DNA of 64,000 nt, taken from contig PGXZ01000002.1 of assembly GCA_002839415.1 (NCBI GenBank), positions 66,098 through 130,097 of the forward strand. Reading direction: 5' to 3'. Origin of the DNA: Candidatus Saccharibacteria bacterium HGW-Saccharibacteria-1 (GTDB lineage: Bacteria > Patescibacteriota > Saccharimonadia > Saccharimonadales > Saccharimonadaceae). Each line of letters begins with the position of its first letter. Position 1 is the first letter of the stretch. The notes below the pieces were generated by a model, which was not told the origin of the DNA, did not search any database, and saw nothing but the letters and a program-made list of their open reading frames with translations. The position numbers and the translations under genes are program-made. Of this stretch, positions 49,747 through 57,956 are shown in pieces.

Positions 49747-49997
49747 TAGTTGGTTACATTGCGAGATTAACCAAAAGTACCTTATACCCCCTATTCTAAC
49801 TTATGTTAGGTTCTATGCAATGTGTTATGAGGTCGACTACCCTCCATCCTCATGACTATATAGCATTGCATAGATACTAACCCCTTTAACCACGGACATC
49901 TGCGATTGAATCGAGATAGTTGCGCATACCCCCGGGTGGGTTAAAGGGTAAAATGGTGCCCACAGCGATGCCCACCCTTGCTGTGGGCACTTTTTTA
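49747..49997 (+). ncRNA. Structured non-coding RNA of about 250 nt, family unknown
   Basis: A transcription unit without a coding frame, with promoter (49712-49740) and intrinsic terminator. Helices readable by eye: (1) TTGGTT 49750-49755 with AACCAA 49769-49774; (2) a long hairpin formed by 49805-49809 with 49877-49881, 49812-49822 with 49864-49874 (11 bp perfect) and 49824-49832 with 49848-49856 (one G-U), loop TCGACTACCCTCCAT; (3) 10 bp, 49882-49891 with 49939-49948; (4) terminator, 11 bp, 49956-49966 with 49980-49990, then TTTTTT. C-rich loops (ACCCTCC, ACCCCC) recur. It lacks tmRNA, SRP, RNase P signatures; a diverged 6S RNA cannot be excluded. Confidence 0.7.
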
Positions 49998-50017
49998 TGG
50001 TTTTATTTTTTGTAATT

Positions 50018-50046
50018 TTGACATTTAGTACAATTTATGTTACACT
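50018..50046 (+). promoter_or_regulatory. Promoter of the 50099 membrane-protein gene
   Basis: Perfect TTGACA (50018-50023), 17 nt, TGt-extended TACACT (50041-50046). Leader of about 45 nt with GGAGGTGG before the ATG. Confidence 0.65.
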
Positions 50047-50098
50047 TAATATTGCGTGTAGTGATGAAGATAGTGTAACTTAAAAATGGAGGTGGAAA

Positions 50099-50569
50099 AT
50101 GATAGAAAGTATCACTTTCCTCGTAGGGGACTTCCTCTACATCTTACTGCCTGTCCTAATTGTTGCTGCTACCGTTTTCACTATGATTAGCTGGAAGCGA
50201 CAGCAGTACGGCCGCTGGGGCTTATCTGCCCTTGCGTTAGGTGGTATTGTTGCATTTGCCGCGACGTATGTTGGGACACTTAATGGTGTTTCATTGACGT
50301 TCGGTGCGTTTAATTTTGGTGCTGTTGCTATAGTTGGTGCTTTTATCGTGTCAAGCTATGCATTTGTTGCCTTGGTTAAGTTTTTAGATAAAGTTTCTGG
50401 GGTTCTGACCGAGTATATCGAGGAAAGAGCCGAAGCGCAGGAAGCTAGAATAAAACTTGATCATGAGAGAGAAGCAATTCGACAGAAAATGGAAGGGATT
50501 GATAAGCAAATTGAAGCAACCGAGGCTAAACTTAAGAAAAGAGACCTCATTAAGCGGATAGTTTCTTAA
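50099..50569 (+). CDS. Small membrane protein with cytoplasmic coiled coil
   Basis: 156 residues. Three hydrophobic segments (about 8-30, 41-60 and 72-95) are followed by a charged helix, residues about 100-156, with heptad-like Ile/Leu/Ala spacing and many Glu, Lys and Arg (EYIEERAEAQEARIKLDHER). Near-perfect GGAGGTG 5 nt upstream and a consensus promoter suggest good expression. I do not recognise the family; membrane anchoring of a coiled-coil scaffold is the visible design. Confidence 0.75.
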   Translation: MIESITFLVGDFLYILLPVLIVAATVFTMISWKRQQYGRWGLSALALGGIVAFAATYVGTLNGVSLTFGAFNFGAVAIVGAFIVSSYAFVALVKFLDKVSGVLTEYIEERAEAQEARIKLDHEREAIRQKMEGIDKQIEATEAKLKKRDLIKRIVS

Positions 50570-50610
50570 AAAAATCTTCCAAACACACAGTCTCCGCAAC
50601 ACGCAAAATT

Positions 50611-50638
50611 GCCCTGTTAAATATTACAGGGCTTTTTT
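50611..50638 (+). terminator. Intrinsic terminator after the 50099 gene
   Basis: GCCCTGT (50611-50617), 8-nt loop, ACAGGGC (50626-50632), TTTTTT. Confidence 0.85.
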
Positions 50639-50689
50639 ATTTGTTTGAATTTTAAATACTTAAGTCTCAAAACCCATTTCGCGGGTGGC

Positions 50690-50786
50690 GTCCGGCGGGG
50701 CAGCGCCCGATTTACTACAAAACGGTAATCCGTTTTTATAAATCAGGGGCGGACCGGACGACAGGACCCGAGGGGTTGAGGTCCTG
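50690..50786. repeat. GC-rich nested dyad element, unexplained
   Basis: Between the convergent 50099 and pth genes, beyond the terminator. Nested complementary arms: GTCCGG 50690-50695 with CCGGAC 50754-50759; CGCCC 50704-50708 with GGGCG 50747-50751; GATTTA 50709-50714 with TAAATC 50739-50744; AAAACGG 50719-50725 with CCGTTTT 50730-50736. A second hairpin is CAGGACC 50762-50768 with GGTCCTG 50780-50786. The flanks are far richer in G+C than surrounding genes. No frame, tRNA signature or T-run. Could be a dispersed repeat (REP/MITE-like) or a structured RNA. Confidence 0.6.
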
Positions 50787-50788
50787 GC

Positions 50789-51355
50789 CTAAATCGTTTT
50801 ATGACTAGTTATTTCGAGCTGGTTTTTGCAGAATTTGTCGATTAAATCGATGGCCTGGGGGATAATAATTTCTGATAATTGTTTCGATTCGTCGCTGCTA
50901 AATTTCGACAACACAAAACTTGCGTCGTCCATGTGCTGGCGAAGTTCGTTTGATGTGCCAATTTTGATGCGGGCGTAATTTTGATCAATTTGAGAATTGA
51001 TAGATTTGATGCCGTTATTTCCAGCCGCACTCCCCTGCTTGCGGATTCGAATCGTACCAAAAGGTAGCGACAGGTCATCGTAAATTACTAGTAGGTCAAG
51101 CTCTGGCACTAGCTTATAAAATGTGGTTATGGCGCGAACGGCCGAACCAGTCTCGTTATAATAAGTGGTCGGCTTGGCCAGCAGTACTTTTTCTCCATCA
51201 ATCGAAGTTTCAGCGATAATTGCGTGAAATTTTGACTTTGTTTCCCATTTGGCGCTCAGTTTGTTGGCTAAATCATTAAGCACGGCAATGCCGATATTGT
51301 GTCGAGTATTTTTGTAATCTGGTTCGGGATTGCCCTGGGCGAAGATCAGTTTCAT
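50789..51355 (-). CDS. pth: Peptidyl-tRNA hydrolase
   Basis: 188 residues. Family sequence FAQGNPEPDYKNTRHNIG with catalytic His19, KPTTYYNETG with the tRNA-binding Asn67, and VIYDDLSLPFGTIR with Asp93 are intact. It recycles peptidyl-tRNA released by stalled ribosomes. The start codon comes 1 nt after the der stop, so der and pth form an operon. Confidence 0.96.
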   Translation of the reverse strand: MKLIFAQGNPEPDYKNTRHNIGIAVLNDLANKLSAKWETKSKFHAIIAETSIDGEKVLLAKPTTYYNETGSAVRAITTFYKLVPELDLLVIYDDLSLPFGTIRIRKQGSAAGNNGIKSINSQIDQNYARIKIGTSNELRQHMDDASFVLSKFSSDESKQLSEIIIPQAIDLIDKFCKNQLEITSHKTI

Positions 51356-51356
51356 T

Positions 51357-52739
51357 TTACTCGGTTTCTGTTGACCTAGCTAATTTTTCAGCTTCCTTTT
51401 GCTCTTTTTCGCGATTGGCTTTGATTTGTTTTTCATCGCGGAAGCTAAATTTGATTGGTGTTCCAGTGTAATTGTAGGTTTCGCGAATTTGGCGTTCAAG
51501 ATAGCGTTTGTAGCTCCAGTGTAGGAAACGAAGGTTTGAGCCATAAACCACGAACCAAGGTGGTGCGGTGTCGGTTTGGACAATATAGCGAAGTTTTGGA
51601 TGAGTGTTTTTGAGGCCAGCTGGTGGGTGTCGTTGGATGCTTTTTTGAAGTAAATCGTTTAGAACGCGAGTTTTAGTTGGTTGTTTGCGACGAGCTTCGA
51701 TATCAAGGGCTAGATCGAATAATTTGGTAACGTTTTGTCCAGTTACGCTGCTGGTAAAAATTAGTGGTGCCCATGGTGTGAAATCGAAAGTTCGGACGAT
51801 GGTTGGGGCGATTTCGTCGCGCGTAAAGGCATCTTTGCCTTCGACGCTGTCCCATTTAGTAATGACGATTGCCATGCCTTTGCCGGATTCATTAATGATA
51901 CCAGCGATTCGTTGGTCAAGCTGAGTGTTTAGTTCGTTGACGTCCATAAGTAGGAAGCAAATATCTGATTCTTCAATAGCCTGAAGGGTGCGCAATACGC
52001 TGAACTTTTCAATACCTACTTCTTGCTTGCCGGGTTTTCGCATACCAGCGGTGTCGAGTAGTTGAATGTCGCGGTCGGCGTAGCGGATTGAAACGCGGTT
52101 GACGTCGCGGGTGGTACCAGCAATGTTAGCAACAATCGCCTGCTGTTTGCCAGCAAGGGTATTAAACAAGAAACTTTTGCCGACATTTGGACGACCAATC
52201 AAGGAGATCCGCAAAATATCGTCAGATTCACCTTCGTTTTTAGCTGGAATTAGTTTAGTTACGTTGTCGAGGACTTCGGAAATACCAAAATTATGTTCAG
52301 CGCTGGTGCGAATAATTTCTTTGATACCTAGGCGTTTAAATTCTTCGATTGGTAGGCTGTTTTTGAGGTCAGCTTTGTTAGCAAGTAATAGCACCGGCTT
52401 TTTGCTGCGCAGAGCTTTTTTGGCAATAAATCGGTCCTGGTCGCTAACATATTGGCTGCTGTCAACGACAACTAAGATTACATCGGCAGCATCAGCGGCT
52501 TCGGTGATTTGCTCTTGGATCGAGGCTTCAAATTCGTCATTTGGATCCTTGAGGCCGGCAGTATCGACTAGCCAAAAACTGTGGTAGTTATATTCAACTT
52601 TGCCCAGGACGTTGTCACGGGTTGTGCCAGCTTCGCGCGCAACGATTGCTTGCTGTGATCTGACTAGGCGATTAAAAAGCGAACTTTTGCCGACGTTAGC
52701 TTGTCCAATAATTGCAACTGTGGGGAGTTTTGAGGCCAT
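51357..52739 (-). CDS. der: Ribosome assembly GTPase Der (EngA)
   Basis: 460 residues from ATG 52739, chosen since a TGtTATAAT ends 10 nt upstream and the product then opens MASKLPTVAIIGQANVGKSS; the frame continues upstream without support. Two G domains: P-loops GQANVGKS and GRPNVGKS, switch GTTRD twice, DTAGLKDP and DTAGMRKP, NKAD and TKWD. A C-terminal KH-like domain follows. Der is needed for 50S maturation. Leaderless promoter; co-transcribed with pth. Confidence 0.96.
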   Translation of the reverse strand: MASKLPTVAIIGQANVGKSSLFNRLVRSQQAIVAREAGTTRDNVLGKVEYNYHSFWLVDTAGLKDPNDEFEASIQEQITEAADAADVILVVVDSSQYVSDQDRFIAKKALRSKKPVLLLANKADLKNSLPIEEFKRLGIKEIIRTSAEHNFGISEVLDNVTKLIPAKNEGESDDILRISLIGRPNVGKSFLFNTLAGKQQAIVANIAGTTRDVNRVSIRYADRDIQLLDTAGMRKPGKQEVGIEKFSVLRTLQAIEESDICFLLMDVNELNTQLDQRIAGIINESGKGMAIVITKWDSVEGKDAFTRDEIAPTIVRTFDFTPWAPLIFTSSVTGQNVTKLFDLALDIEARRKQPTKTRVLNDLLQKSIQRHPPAGLKNTHPKLRYIVQTDTAPPWFVVYGSNLRFLHWSYKRYLERQIRETYNYTGTPIKFSFRDEKQIKANREKEQKEAEKLARSTETE

Positions 52740-52749
52740 ATTGTTAGCT

Positions 52750-52758
52750 ATTATAACA
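52750..52758 (-). promoter_or_regulatory. Extended -10 promoter of der (leaderless)
   Basis: Minus strand TGtTATAAT (-10 at plus 52750-52755), 10 nt before ATG 52739. Confidence 0.6.
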
Positions 52759-52799
52759 GAGAAAAGGCTGTGGCGCGAGCATAAGTGTGATATTAAAAT

Positions 52800-52827
52800 A
52801 GCCGCAGGTTTATTGTTACCTGCGGCT
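52800..52827 (-). terminator. Terminator of the first orphan gene
   Basis: 10-bp perfect stem (52800-52809 with 52818-52827), loop of 8 nt; the minus strand continues ATTTTAATATC. Confidence 0.75.
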
Positions 52828-52845
52828 GGAATGAATTTGCGAATC

Positions 52846-54309
52846 TTAGTTGGTGTGTTGCTGTTTATGCAGGGCAATTATAATCGTTTTTTTTGCATCT
52901 TTGCAGGCGTGGTTGTCCTTGACGACATCAAAATACGCTTTTAACTTGTTTTCTGTGATTTCAGCTGCTTCGTCATCAGTCATTTTTTTATAGAATTCAT
53001 TGATTTTGTCGTAAAATTCTTCCTCCATGCCTGGATATGACACTGCAACTGATACGATAGTGCTGCCAAAAGCTGATATTTGCTGAGGAGTTGGATTTAG
53101 CGAGAAGAAACGTTTTATGATTGTTCTGTAAATACACTTATCATCACAAAAATGAAAAGTCGAAGCGCTAATCAATAGCTCATAGATTGTGGCTTTATCA
53201 ATTCTGTCGATAAAGATTGCTTTTACAATCTCATCCTTTAGTATTCTTGCCATAACCTTGTCGCGCACGGAACCTTTTATCGAGTTGTTGATTATATCAT
53301 AAACAACCTGAAAGCTATCGTCCTCTGTGGTTTTAGCAAGAAATGATTTAATCAACTTGTCTTTGGCTAGAATTAGGCTGCCGATTTCTTTTGGAAACTT
53401 ATCTAGCAATTCTTGATAGATAAACCAATAATGAGACAGGTTATCCCTGAAGTTTAACAAACATTTAAGCAGAAAATCGCTTTGCTGTTGCTCGATTGTA
53501 AAATATTTATACAATTTAAGCATATCTCCGTCGCTAGACTCCTTTTCAATTTCTTGAGCTATGTACGTTATTAATTTATCGTCGCATTTTTCAGTCAAGT
53601 CTCTGTATAAATTATGAACCGCATTTCTAATCTCAAGTATTTCGTCTGGCGAATTGCTTCGATTTAAATCAAGTGAATAACCCCTTTTATTGCAGTAATT
53701 CAGAAAATCAGATCCGGCTGCGCAGGACTCAAATTGGACACACTTGCCTGTTTTAGTTTGATTTATATATAAATCAATCTCGGCTTTTGTTTGCTTATTG
53801 TCGACCTCTGCTTTGTAATGTGGTATTAGCTTCTTGATTCCAACCTCGTAAGCCGCGTATTGTCCAATTAGCTCGATTAGGATTGATTCGATCGCAGAGA
53901 CTTCATTTGTTTTATACATTTCTTTAACGTGAAGCTCTCGCCGTTTATCGATACATGCATTATTAGCTTTTGTGTACAATCTTGTTACCGATTTAATCAT
54001 GTCGAGCTTATCAAATTCGTTTATTGTCGCTATATCATCATAATAATCAATTTCGGTAATACTTTCTGCAATTTTATTATCTGTCATTTTTGCGAATTCG
54101 GCTATTTCGACTAGGTTATAGTTGGGTATCAGGTTTGACGTAGCGAAAGAATCAACTATGTCATAAACTACGTCGTTTATATATTTATGATGCGTGTCGC
54201 TGTGAAAACTATTCATGTTGTTTGAAATATCTGGCCTAACGATGCTGAGCATTTCTTCAACTTCTATAACTATTACTGGCTTGACGGCTTCTTCTTGTTG
54301 GATTTTCAT
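52846..54309 (-). CDS. Large helical protein of unknown function, orphan paralogue A
   Basis: 487 residues, soluble, predicted almost all helical from its Leu/Ile/Lys/Glu pattern; 10 Cys are scattered. I recognise no domain. The segment EFDKLDMIKSVTRLY ... NNACIDKRRELH ... AIESIL resembles RLEKIDTLLSIRSIM ... QNACDKKIDHIY ... SLEKIL of the protein encoded at 54526-56019, so the two look like diverged paralogues. AGGGGG lies about 9 nt before the ATG, and each gene has its own terminator. Possibly a helical-repeat scaffold. Confidence 0.65.
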   Translation of the reverse strand: MKIQQEEAVKPVIVIEVEEMLSIVRPDISNNMNSFHSDTHHKYINDVVYDIVDSFATSNLIPNYNLVEIAEFAKMTDNKIAESITEIDYYDDIATINEFDKLDMIKSVTRLYTKANNACIDKRRELHVKEMYKTNEVSAIESILIELIGQYAAYEVGIKKLIPHYKAEVDNKQTKAEIDLYINQTKTGKCVQFESCAAGSDFLNYCNKRGYSLDLNRSNSPDEILEIRNAVHNLYRDLTEKCDDKLITYIAQEIEKESSDGDMLKLYKYFTIEQQQSDFLLKCLLNFRDNLSHYWFIYQELLDKFPKEIGSLILAKDKLIKSFLAKTTEDDSFQVVYDIINNSIKGSVRDKVMARILKDEIVKAIFIDRIDKATIYELLISASTFHFCDDKCIYRTIIKRFFSLNPTPQQISAFGSTIVSVAVSYPGMEEEFYDKINEFYKKMTDDEAAEITENKLKAYFDVVKDNHACKDAKKTIIIALHKQQHTN

Positions 54310-54472
54310 ATTGAAAAACCCCCTTTAAGTATTTGTTTTCAGGTAACGTTCTAAGATTTGCAAATTATTAAGGTACTGGCTTTGTTTTTTTCAAAAAAGC
54401 TAGCATAGGTCACTTTAGTATATATTATTCAATGTGTCAAATAATAATCCGAGCTTTAAGACCTTGCGGGTA

Positions 54473-54502
54473 TTAAAAAGCCACAAGAATAAACTTGTGG
54501 CT
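54473..54502 (-). terminator. Terminator of the second orphan gene
   Basis: 9-bp stem (54479-54487 with 54494-54502), 6-nt loop; the minus strand continues TTTTTAATA. Confidence 0.8.
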
Positions 54503-54525
54503 GAGCAATTTGTAAAACCAAGAAA

Positions 54526-56019
54526 CTAAATCGAACCAAGCGCCATTCTGTGAGCTTTTTCAATCGCAAGATCTTTTAGCCTATGTGTTGCCGCATTGTC
54601 GCAGCTGCTGATATATTCACATAAAGTTTCAAGTTCATCAGGGTTGACTGCCTGAATTATCTCTTGCTTGCATAAAAGAGCTATCGTTGTTGCAATTGTT
54701 TCGTCGATTTCCATGAGTTTTTTTATGGAAAAATCTATATTTTCACAGATTTCGACAATATCTTTGGTCAAACAACCAAGGCAAAGTAATCTATCGACAA
54801 AAGCTAGTGCAGCTTTTTTGCCACGACAATTTACGAGTAACGATTTGCTATGGGTCCGTAGTTCGTCGAGACTTGCGCTTCTTATGCTCTCGATAGTTTT
54901 TGACTGCACGGTTTCGTCTGTTGTTATGGCGGTATTTTCAACTGAATCTATCACCTTACAAATCTCGACAATGTTATTTTTTCCCTCGAAATAGTCAACT
55001 AACTGTCTTTTTAGGACGCTTATTTTACGCTTGTCGTATGGAAACAGTGATTTGAATTCCAAATAGATAAAAATGTTACTTTCGGAGTTACTATTTATGG
55101 ACTGCGACCATTTCATTAGGAAGTTTTTCTTAAGGCGCACGGGACATTGAGGGTATAGGTTTTCATAAATATTGTCGTCAGATACAGTACTTATCATATT
55201 TTTGAAAATCCGTCGCATTCTCAATTCACACAAAACAGTAATTACCAAGTAACTATTTTCATTTGCATTTTGCTTGATGTCTTGAATCTCTTGTAGCGAG
55301 TTTGTATTTTTTAGTTTCGCTATTTGCTCGACCTTGTTAATTTTTTTCAATCTTTTTGATAGATCATTGAAAAGATTCTCACTAAGGTATGCGTCAAGAT
55401 AATTCGGTATTTTGTTTTTGATGTCGTTTATGTGATATTGTAATTCACTGCTAGATATCTTTCGTTTCCCCTCGGATAAATAAATTGATACCAATTTTTT
55501 TGATCCAAAGCTATAGGCCTTGAGGTTGTAATCGTATGGATCGAGATTTTTTTCAATGCTTTTGAGTATTTTCTCGAGCGATTCTTTGCTGTTTGTGGCT
55601 TTTAACTTTGACGTATATATATGGTCAATTTTTTTATCACAGGCATTTTGAACACCGTAGCTCATGCGACTGTCCATAATTGATCTGATGCTAAGTAGTG
55701 TGTCGATTTTTTCAAGCCTGTTGATTTCGTCAATGTAATGCGATTCGAATCTTTCGTTAAGCAATAGAGCTGGAACTTTGCTACTGGTTTTATTGCCAGC
55801 TTTTTGAAGGCTAGCTAGGCTATAGTATGGAATTTCATTTATGAGATTCTTAATAACCGCAGTAACGTCACTATAGTTATAACTTACTTCCTTATGTTTA
55901 TATGTATTAGTGAAATAATAACCATGATTTTTTCTGCCAGTGATTTTTGCAATTGCCTCTACTCTTTCAATCAAACCATAAATATCAAGTTCGCTGACTT
56001 TCTTTGCTCGTTTTTTCAT
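54526..56019 (-). CDS. Large helical protein of unknown function, orphan paralogue B
   Basis: 497 residues, soluble, Lys- and Ser-rich, no signal peptide or membrane segment, predicted helical throughout. Resembles the protein encoded at 52846-54309 over residues about 95-165 (KIDTLLSIRSI, NACDKKID). No catalytic motif found. AAGGAGGT 9 nt before the ATG indicates strong translation. Together with its neighbour it occupies 3.2 kb between conserved housekeeping genes, which suggests a lineage-specific insertion or expansion. Confidence 0.65.
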   Translation of the reverse strand: MKKRAKKVSELDIYGLIERVEAIAKITGRKNHGYYFTNTYKHKEVSYNYSDVTAVIKNLINEIPYYSLASLQKAGNKTSSKVPALLLNERFESHYIDEINRLEKIDTLLSIRSIMDSRMSYGVQNACDKKIDHIYTSKLKATNSKESLEKILKSIEKNLDPYDYNLKAYSFGSKKLVSIYLSEGKRKISSSELQYHINDIKNKIPNYLDAYLSENLFNDLSKRLKKINKVEQIAKLKNTNSLQEIQDIKQNANENSYLVITVLCELRMRRIFKNMISTVSDDNIYENLYPQCPVRLKKNFLMKWSQSINSNSESNIFIYLEFKSLFPYDKRKISVLKRQLVDYFEGKNNIVEICKVIDSVENTAITTDETVQSKTIESIRSASLDELRTHSKSLLVNCRGKKAALAFVDRLLCLGCLTKDIVEICENIDFSIKKLMEIDETIATTIALLCKQEIIQAVNPDELETLCEYISSCDNAATHRLKDLAIEKAHRMALGSI

Positions 56020-56248
56020 TGCGAAAAAACCTCCTTATAAAAAATTTGGAAATCTATATTAACAAGCCGATGGCTGAAATTATTTTTTGGTCTACAAATT
56101 GTTAACGTACAACCCTTTGATTGTGGTGTATTCAAGTAGGATGATACTTAGGTTCACTCTATTACATGACTTGTTTCGTGTCAAATCGCATGTAGCTAAA
56201 ATTGAAAAAATGGCAATTTTAATATTCTAAATAAAAATAAGAATAATT

Positions 56249-56947
56249 TTATTTGATTTCGACTATTTTGAATTTGCCCGTTTCGATGCCTTCAACTGAA
56301 TAGTTGCCAAAGTCGGTGCGGTGAAGTTTTTGGACAGAATAGCCAAGTGATCCAAAGGTGCGACGGATTTGGCGGTTACGACCTTCGTGCATAGTCACAA
56401 TCCAACTTTTTCGGTCGGCTTCGTTCATACGCTCGAGTTGTAATTTGCTTGATCCATCGTCAAGCTGCACTCCATAATCACTTATCATTTGTTGATGCAG
56501 TGGTGCAAGATCTTCGTAGAGTCTGACATTGTAAATTTTTGTCTTATAAAAACTTGGGTGTGTCATGTGATAAGCAAAATCGCCGTCGTTTGTAAGCAGT
56601 ATGATCCCACTACTCTCTCGGTCCAGGCGCCCGACGGGTTTTAGTTTGTGAAAAGAATTTGGTAGCAGCTCATAAATTGTTGGGTTATCACCCTGCTGTC
56701 GCCTTGAGCAGACATAGCCGGCCGGCTTATTTAGGGCTATGCACTCGTATGTGGTCGTACCTAGGATTTTTTTGCCATTGACGGTAATTACGTCACCTTC
56801 ATTAAAACGTGCGCCTAGAGTGGCCTTATTGCCATTTATCATAACATCTTGTTGGTCGATTAAATTATCGGCCTCACGACGAGATACGCCCATATTTAGG
56901 GCCAAATGCTTGTTCAAACGTAATAGTGCTGGGTTATTGTCGGTCAT
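56249..56947 (-). CDS. rRNA pseudouridine synthase, RsuA/RluB family
   Basis: 232 residues. N-terminal S4 domain (LRLNKHLALNMGVSRREADN), then the catalytic domain with GRLDRESSGIILLTNDG, which carries the conserved Asp, and MHEGRNRQIRRTFGSLGY. It isomerises a uridine in 16S or 23S rRNA; RluB-like (23S position 2605) is the common single-copy form, but RsuA or RluE/F cannot be excluded. TGtTATACT ends 7 nt before the ATG. Confidence 0.92.
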   Translation of the reverse strand: MTDNNPALLRLNKHLALNMGVSRREADNLIDQQDVMINGNKATLGARFNEGDVITVNGKKILGTTTYECIALNKPAGYVCSRRQQGDNPTIYELLPNSFHKLKPVGRLDRESSGIILLTNDGDFAYHMTHPSFYKTKIYNVRLYEDLAPLHQQMISDYGVQLDDGSSKLQLERMNEADRKSWIVTMHEGRNRQIRRTFGSLGYSVQKLHRTDFGNYSVEGIETGKFKIVEIK

Positions 56948-56954
56948 TTAATTA

Positions 56955-56963
56955 AGTATAACA
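56955..56963 (-). promoter_or_regulatory. Extended -10 promoter of the pseudouridine synthase (leaderless)
   Basis: Minus strand TGtTATACT (-10 at plus 56955-56960), 7 nt before ATG 56947. Confidence 0.55.
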
Positions 56964-56965
56964 GA

Positions 56966-57895
56966 TTACATCTGCGGTGGGTTGATTGGGCCCTGGCCGG
57001 GAATTTGTTGGGCTGCTGGGGTATTGCCTAATTCTTGTGCCATCATCGAGGCTACGTTAGTGGGCTGAGCTATTTCAGTCGGTTGTCGTAGGTTTGAAAT
57101 GTCCTGAATTGGGGCTTGTGGTGCCGGTTGAGCGATTGGCTGTGGCTGCATTGCGGGGTTGTATGAGGCAAACATAGCGTTAGGCTGTGCTTGTGGCGCT
57201 TCTGGCCGTGGAGTGGGTACTATTGGCCGTGGAGCTGTAAATGCGGGACTTGCGGGCTGAGGTCTAGCTGGCTGGGGCTGTACGGGATTTATGGTTTGGG
57301 AACCTAGTGATGCGGGTGCAGGTGAAGAAAAAGGTGCGGTTGGTTGTGGCATCATAGGTCTTTGCGTTGATGCAAAGCTAGGAATTGGCACTTGTTGAGG
57401 CGGTGCCGCTACTGGTCTTTGCGCCATTTGAGGATTAGACTGCGGTTGAGGTGTAGGCCGTGTGTTAATTGAAGCAGTTGGAACTGGCGAACCAAAAGCT
57501 TGAGACGCAGGCGCCGCTGCAATAGGTGAATCTTCTAATACGTCATGGACTGTTCGAACTACATCCTCTATACCAACTTGTGATTTAACTAAATAACGAT
57601 TAGCGCCTAGTGATTCGCCACGCATTCGCTGGTCTTCGCTGCTCAGTGCGGTCATCATAATAACTTTTATCTCTTTGGTTTCTGGCGTTGCGCGCAAAAT
57701 ATCGAGCATGTCAAAGCCGCTAATCTTTGGCATCATAACATCACTTAGAATTAAATCAGGATGTTCTTTTACTGCCATTGCGAGGGCCTCTTCCCCATCA
57801 CCGGCTGATACTATTTCGTAACCTTCTGCTAATAGCCGCACGCCGTAAATTTCACGTAGGCTTTTATCATCTTCAACTAACATTATTTTTGTCAT
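56966..57895 (-). CDS. Response regulator with long Pro/Gln/Ala-rich tail
   Basis: 309 residues from ATG 57895, which has GGAGGT 5 nt upstream (an upstream ATG and GTG overlap that site). REC domain (1-120) with D9/D10, phospho-acceptor D52 (LSDVMMPK), T82 and K104. The remaining about 180 residues are low-complexity Pro, Gln, Ala, Ser and Thr without a DNA-binding domain. The kinase gene ends 61 nt upstream. A TACAAT lies before the ribosome-binding site. The tail may recruit partners or be surface-independent filler; its role is unknown. Confidence 0.88.
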   Translation of the reverse strand: MTKIMLVEDDKSLREIYGVRLLAEGYEIVSAGDGEEALAMAVKEHPDLILSDVMMPKISGFDMLDILRATPETKEIKVIMMTALSSEDQRMRGESLGANRYLVKSQVGIEDVVRTVHDVLEDSPIAAAPASQAFGSPVPTASINTRPTPQPQSNPQMAQRPVAAPPQQVPIPSFASTQRPMMPQPTAPFSSPAPASLGSQTINPVQPQPARPQPASPAFTAPRPIVPTPRPEAPQAQPNAMFASYNPAMQPQPIAQPAPQAPIQDISNLRQPTEIAQPTNVASMMAQELGNTPAAQQIPGQGPINPPQM

Positions 57896-57956
57896 ATTTA
57901 CCTCCATTGTAACCAAGTATTTTTAAAATTGCCATAGTTCTTATGATTATTTATTG

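Noticed and set aside
50690-50786. Rho-independent terminator for pth or the 50099 gene
   Set aside because: No T-run follows on either strand, and the 50099 gene already has a terminator at 50611-50638.
51040-51060. tRNA-like TTCGAATC sequences (also near 55745)
   Set aside because: They fall inside pth and the orphan gene, with no cloverleaf or acceptor stem around them. No tRNA gene was found in the window.
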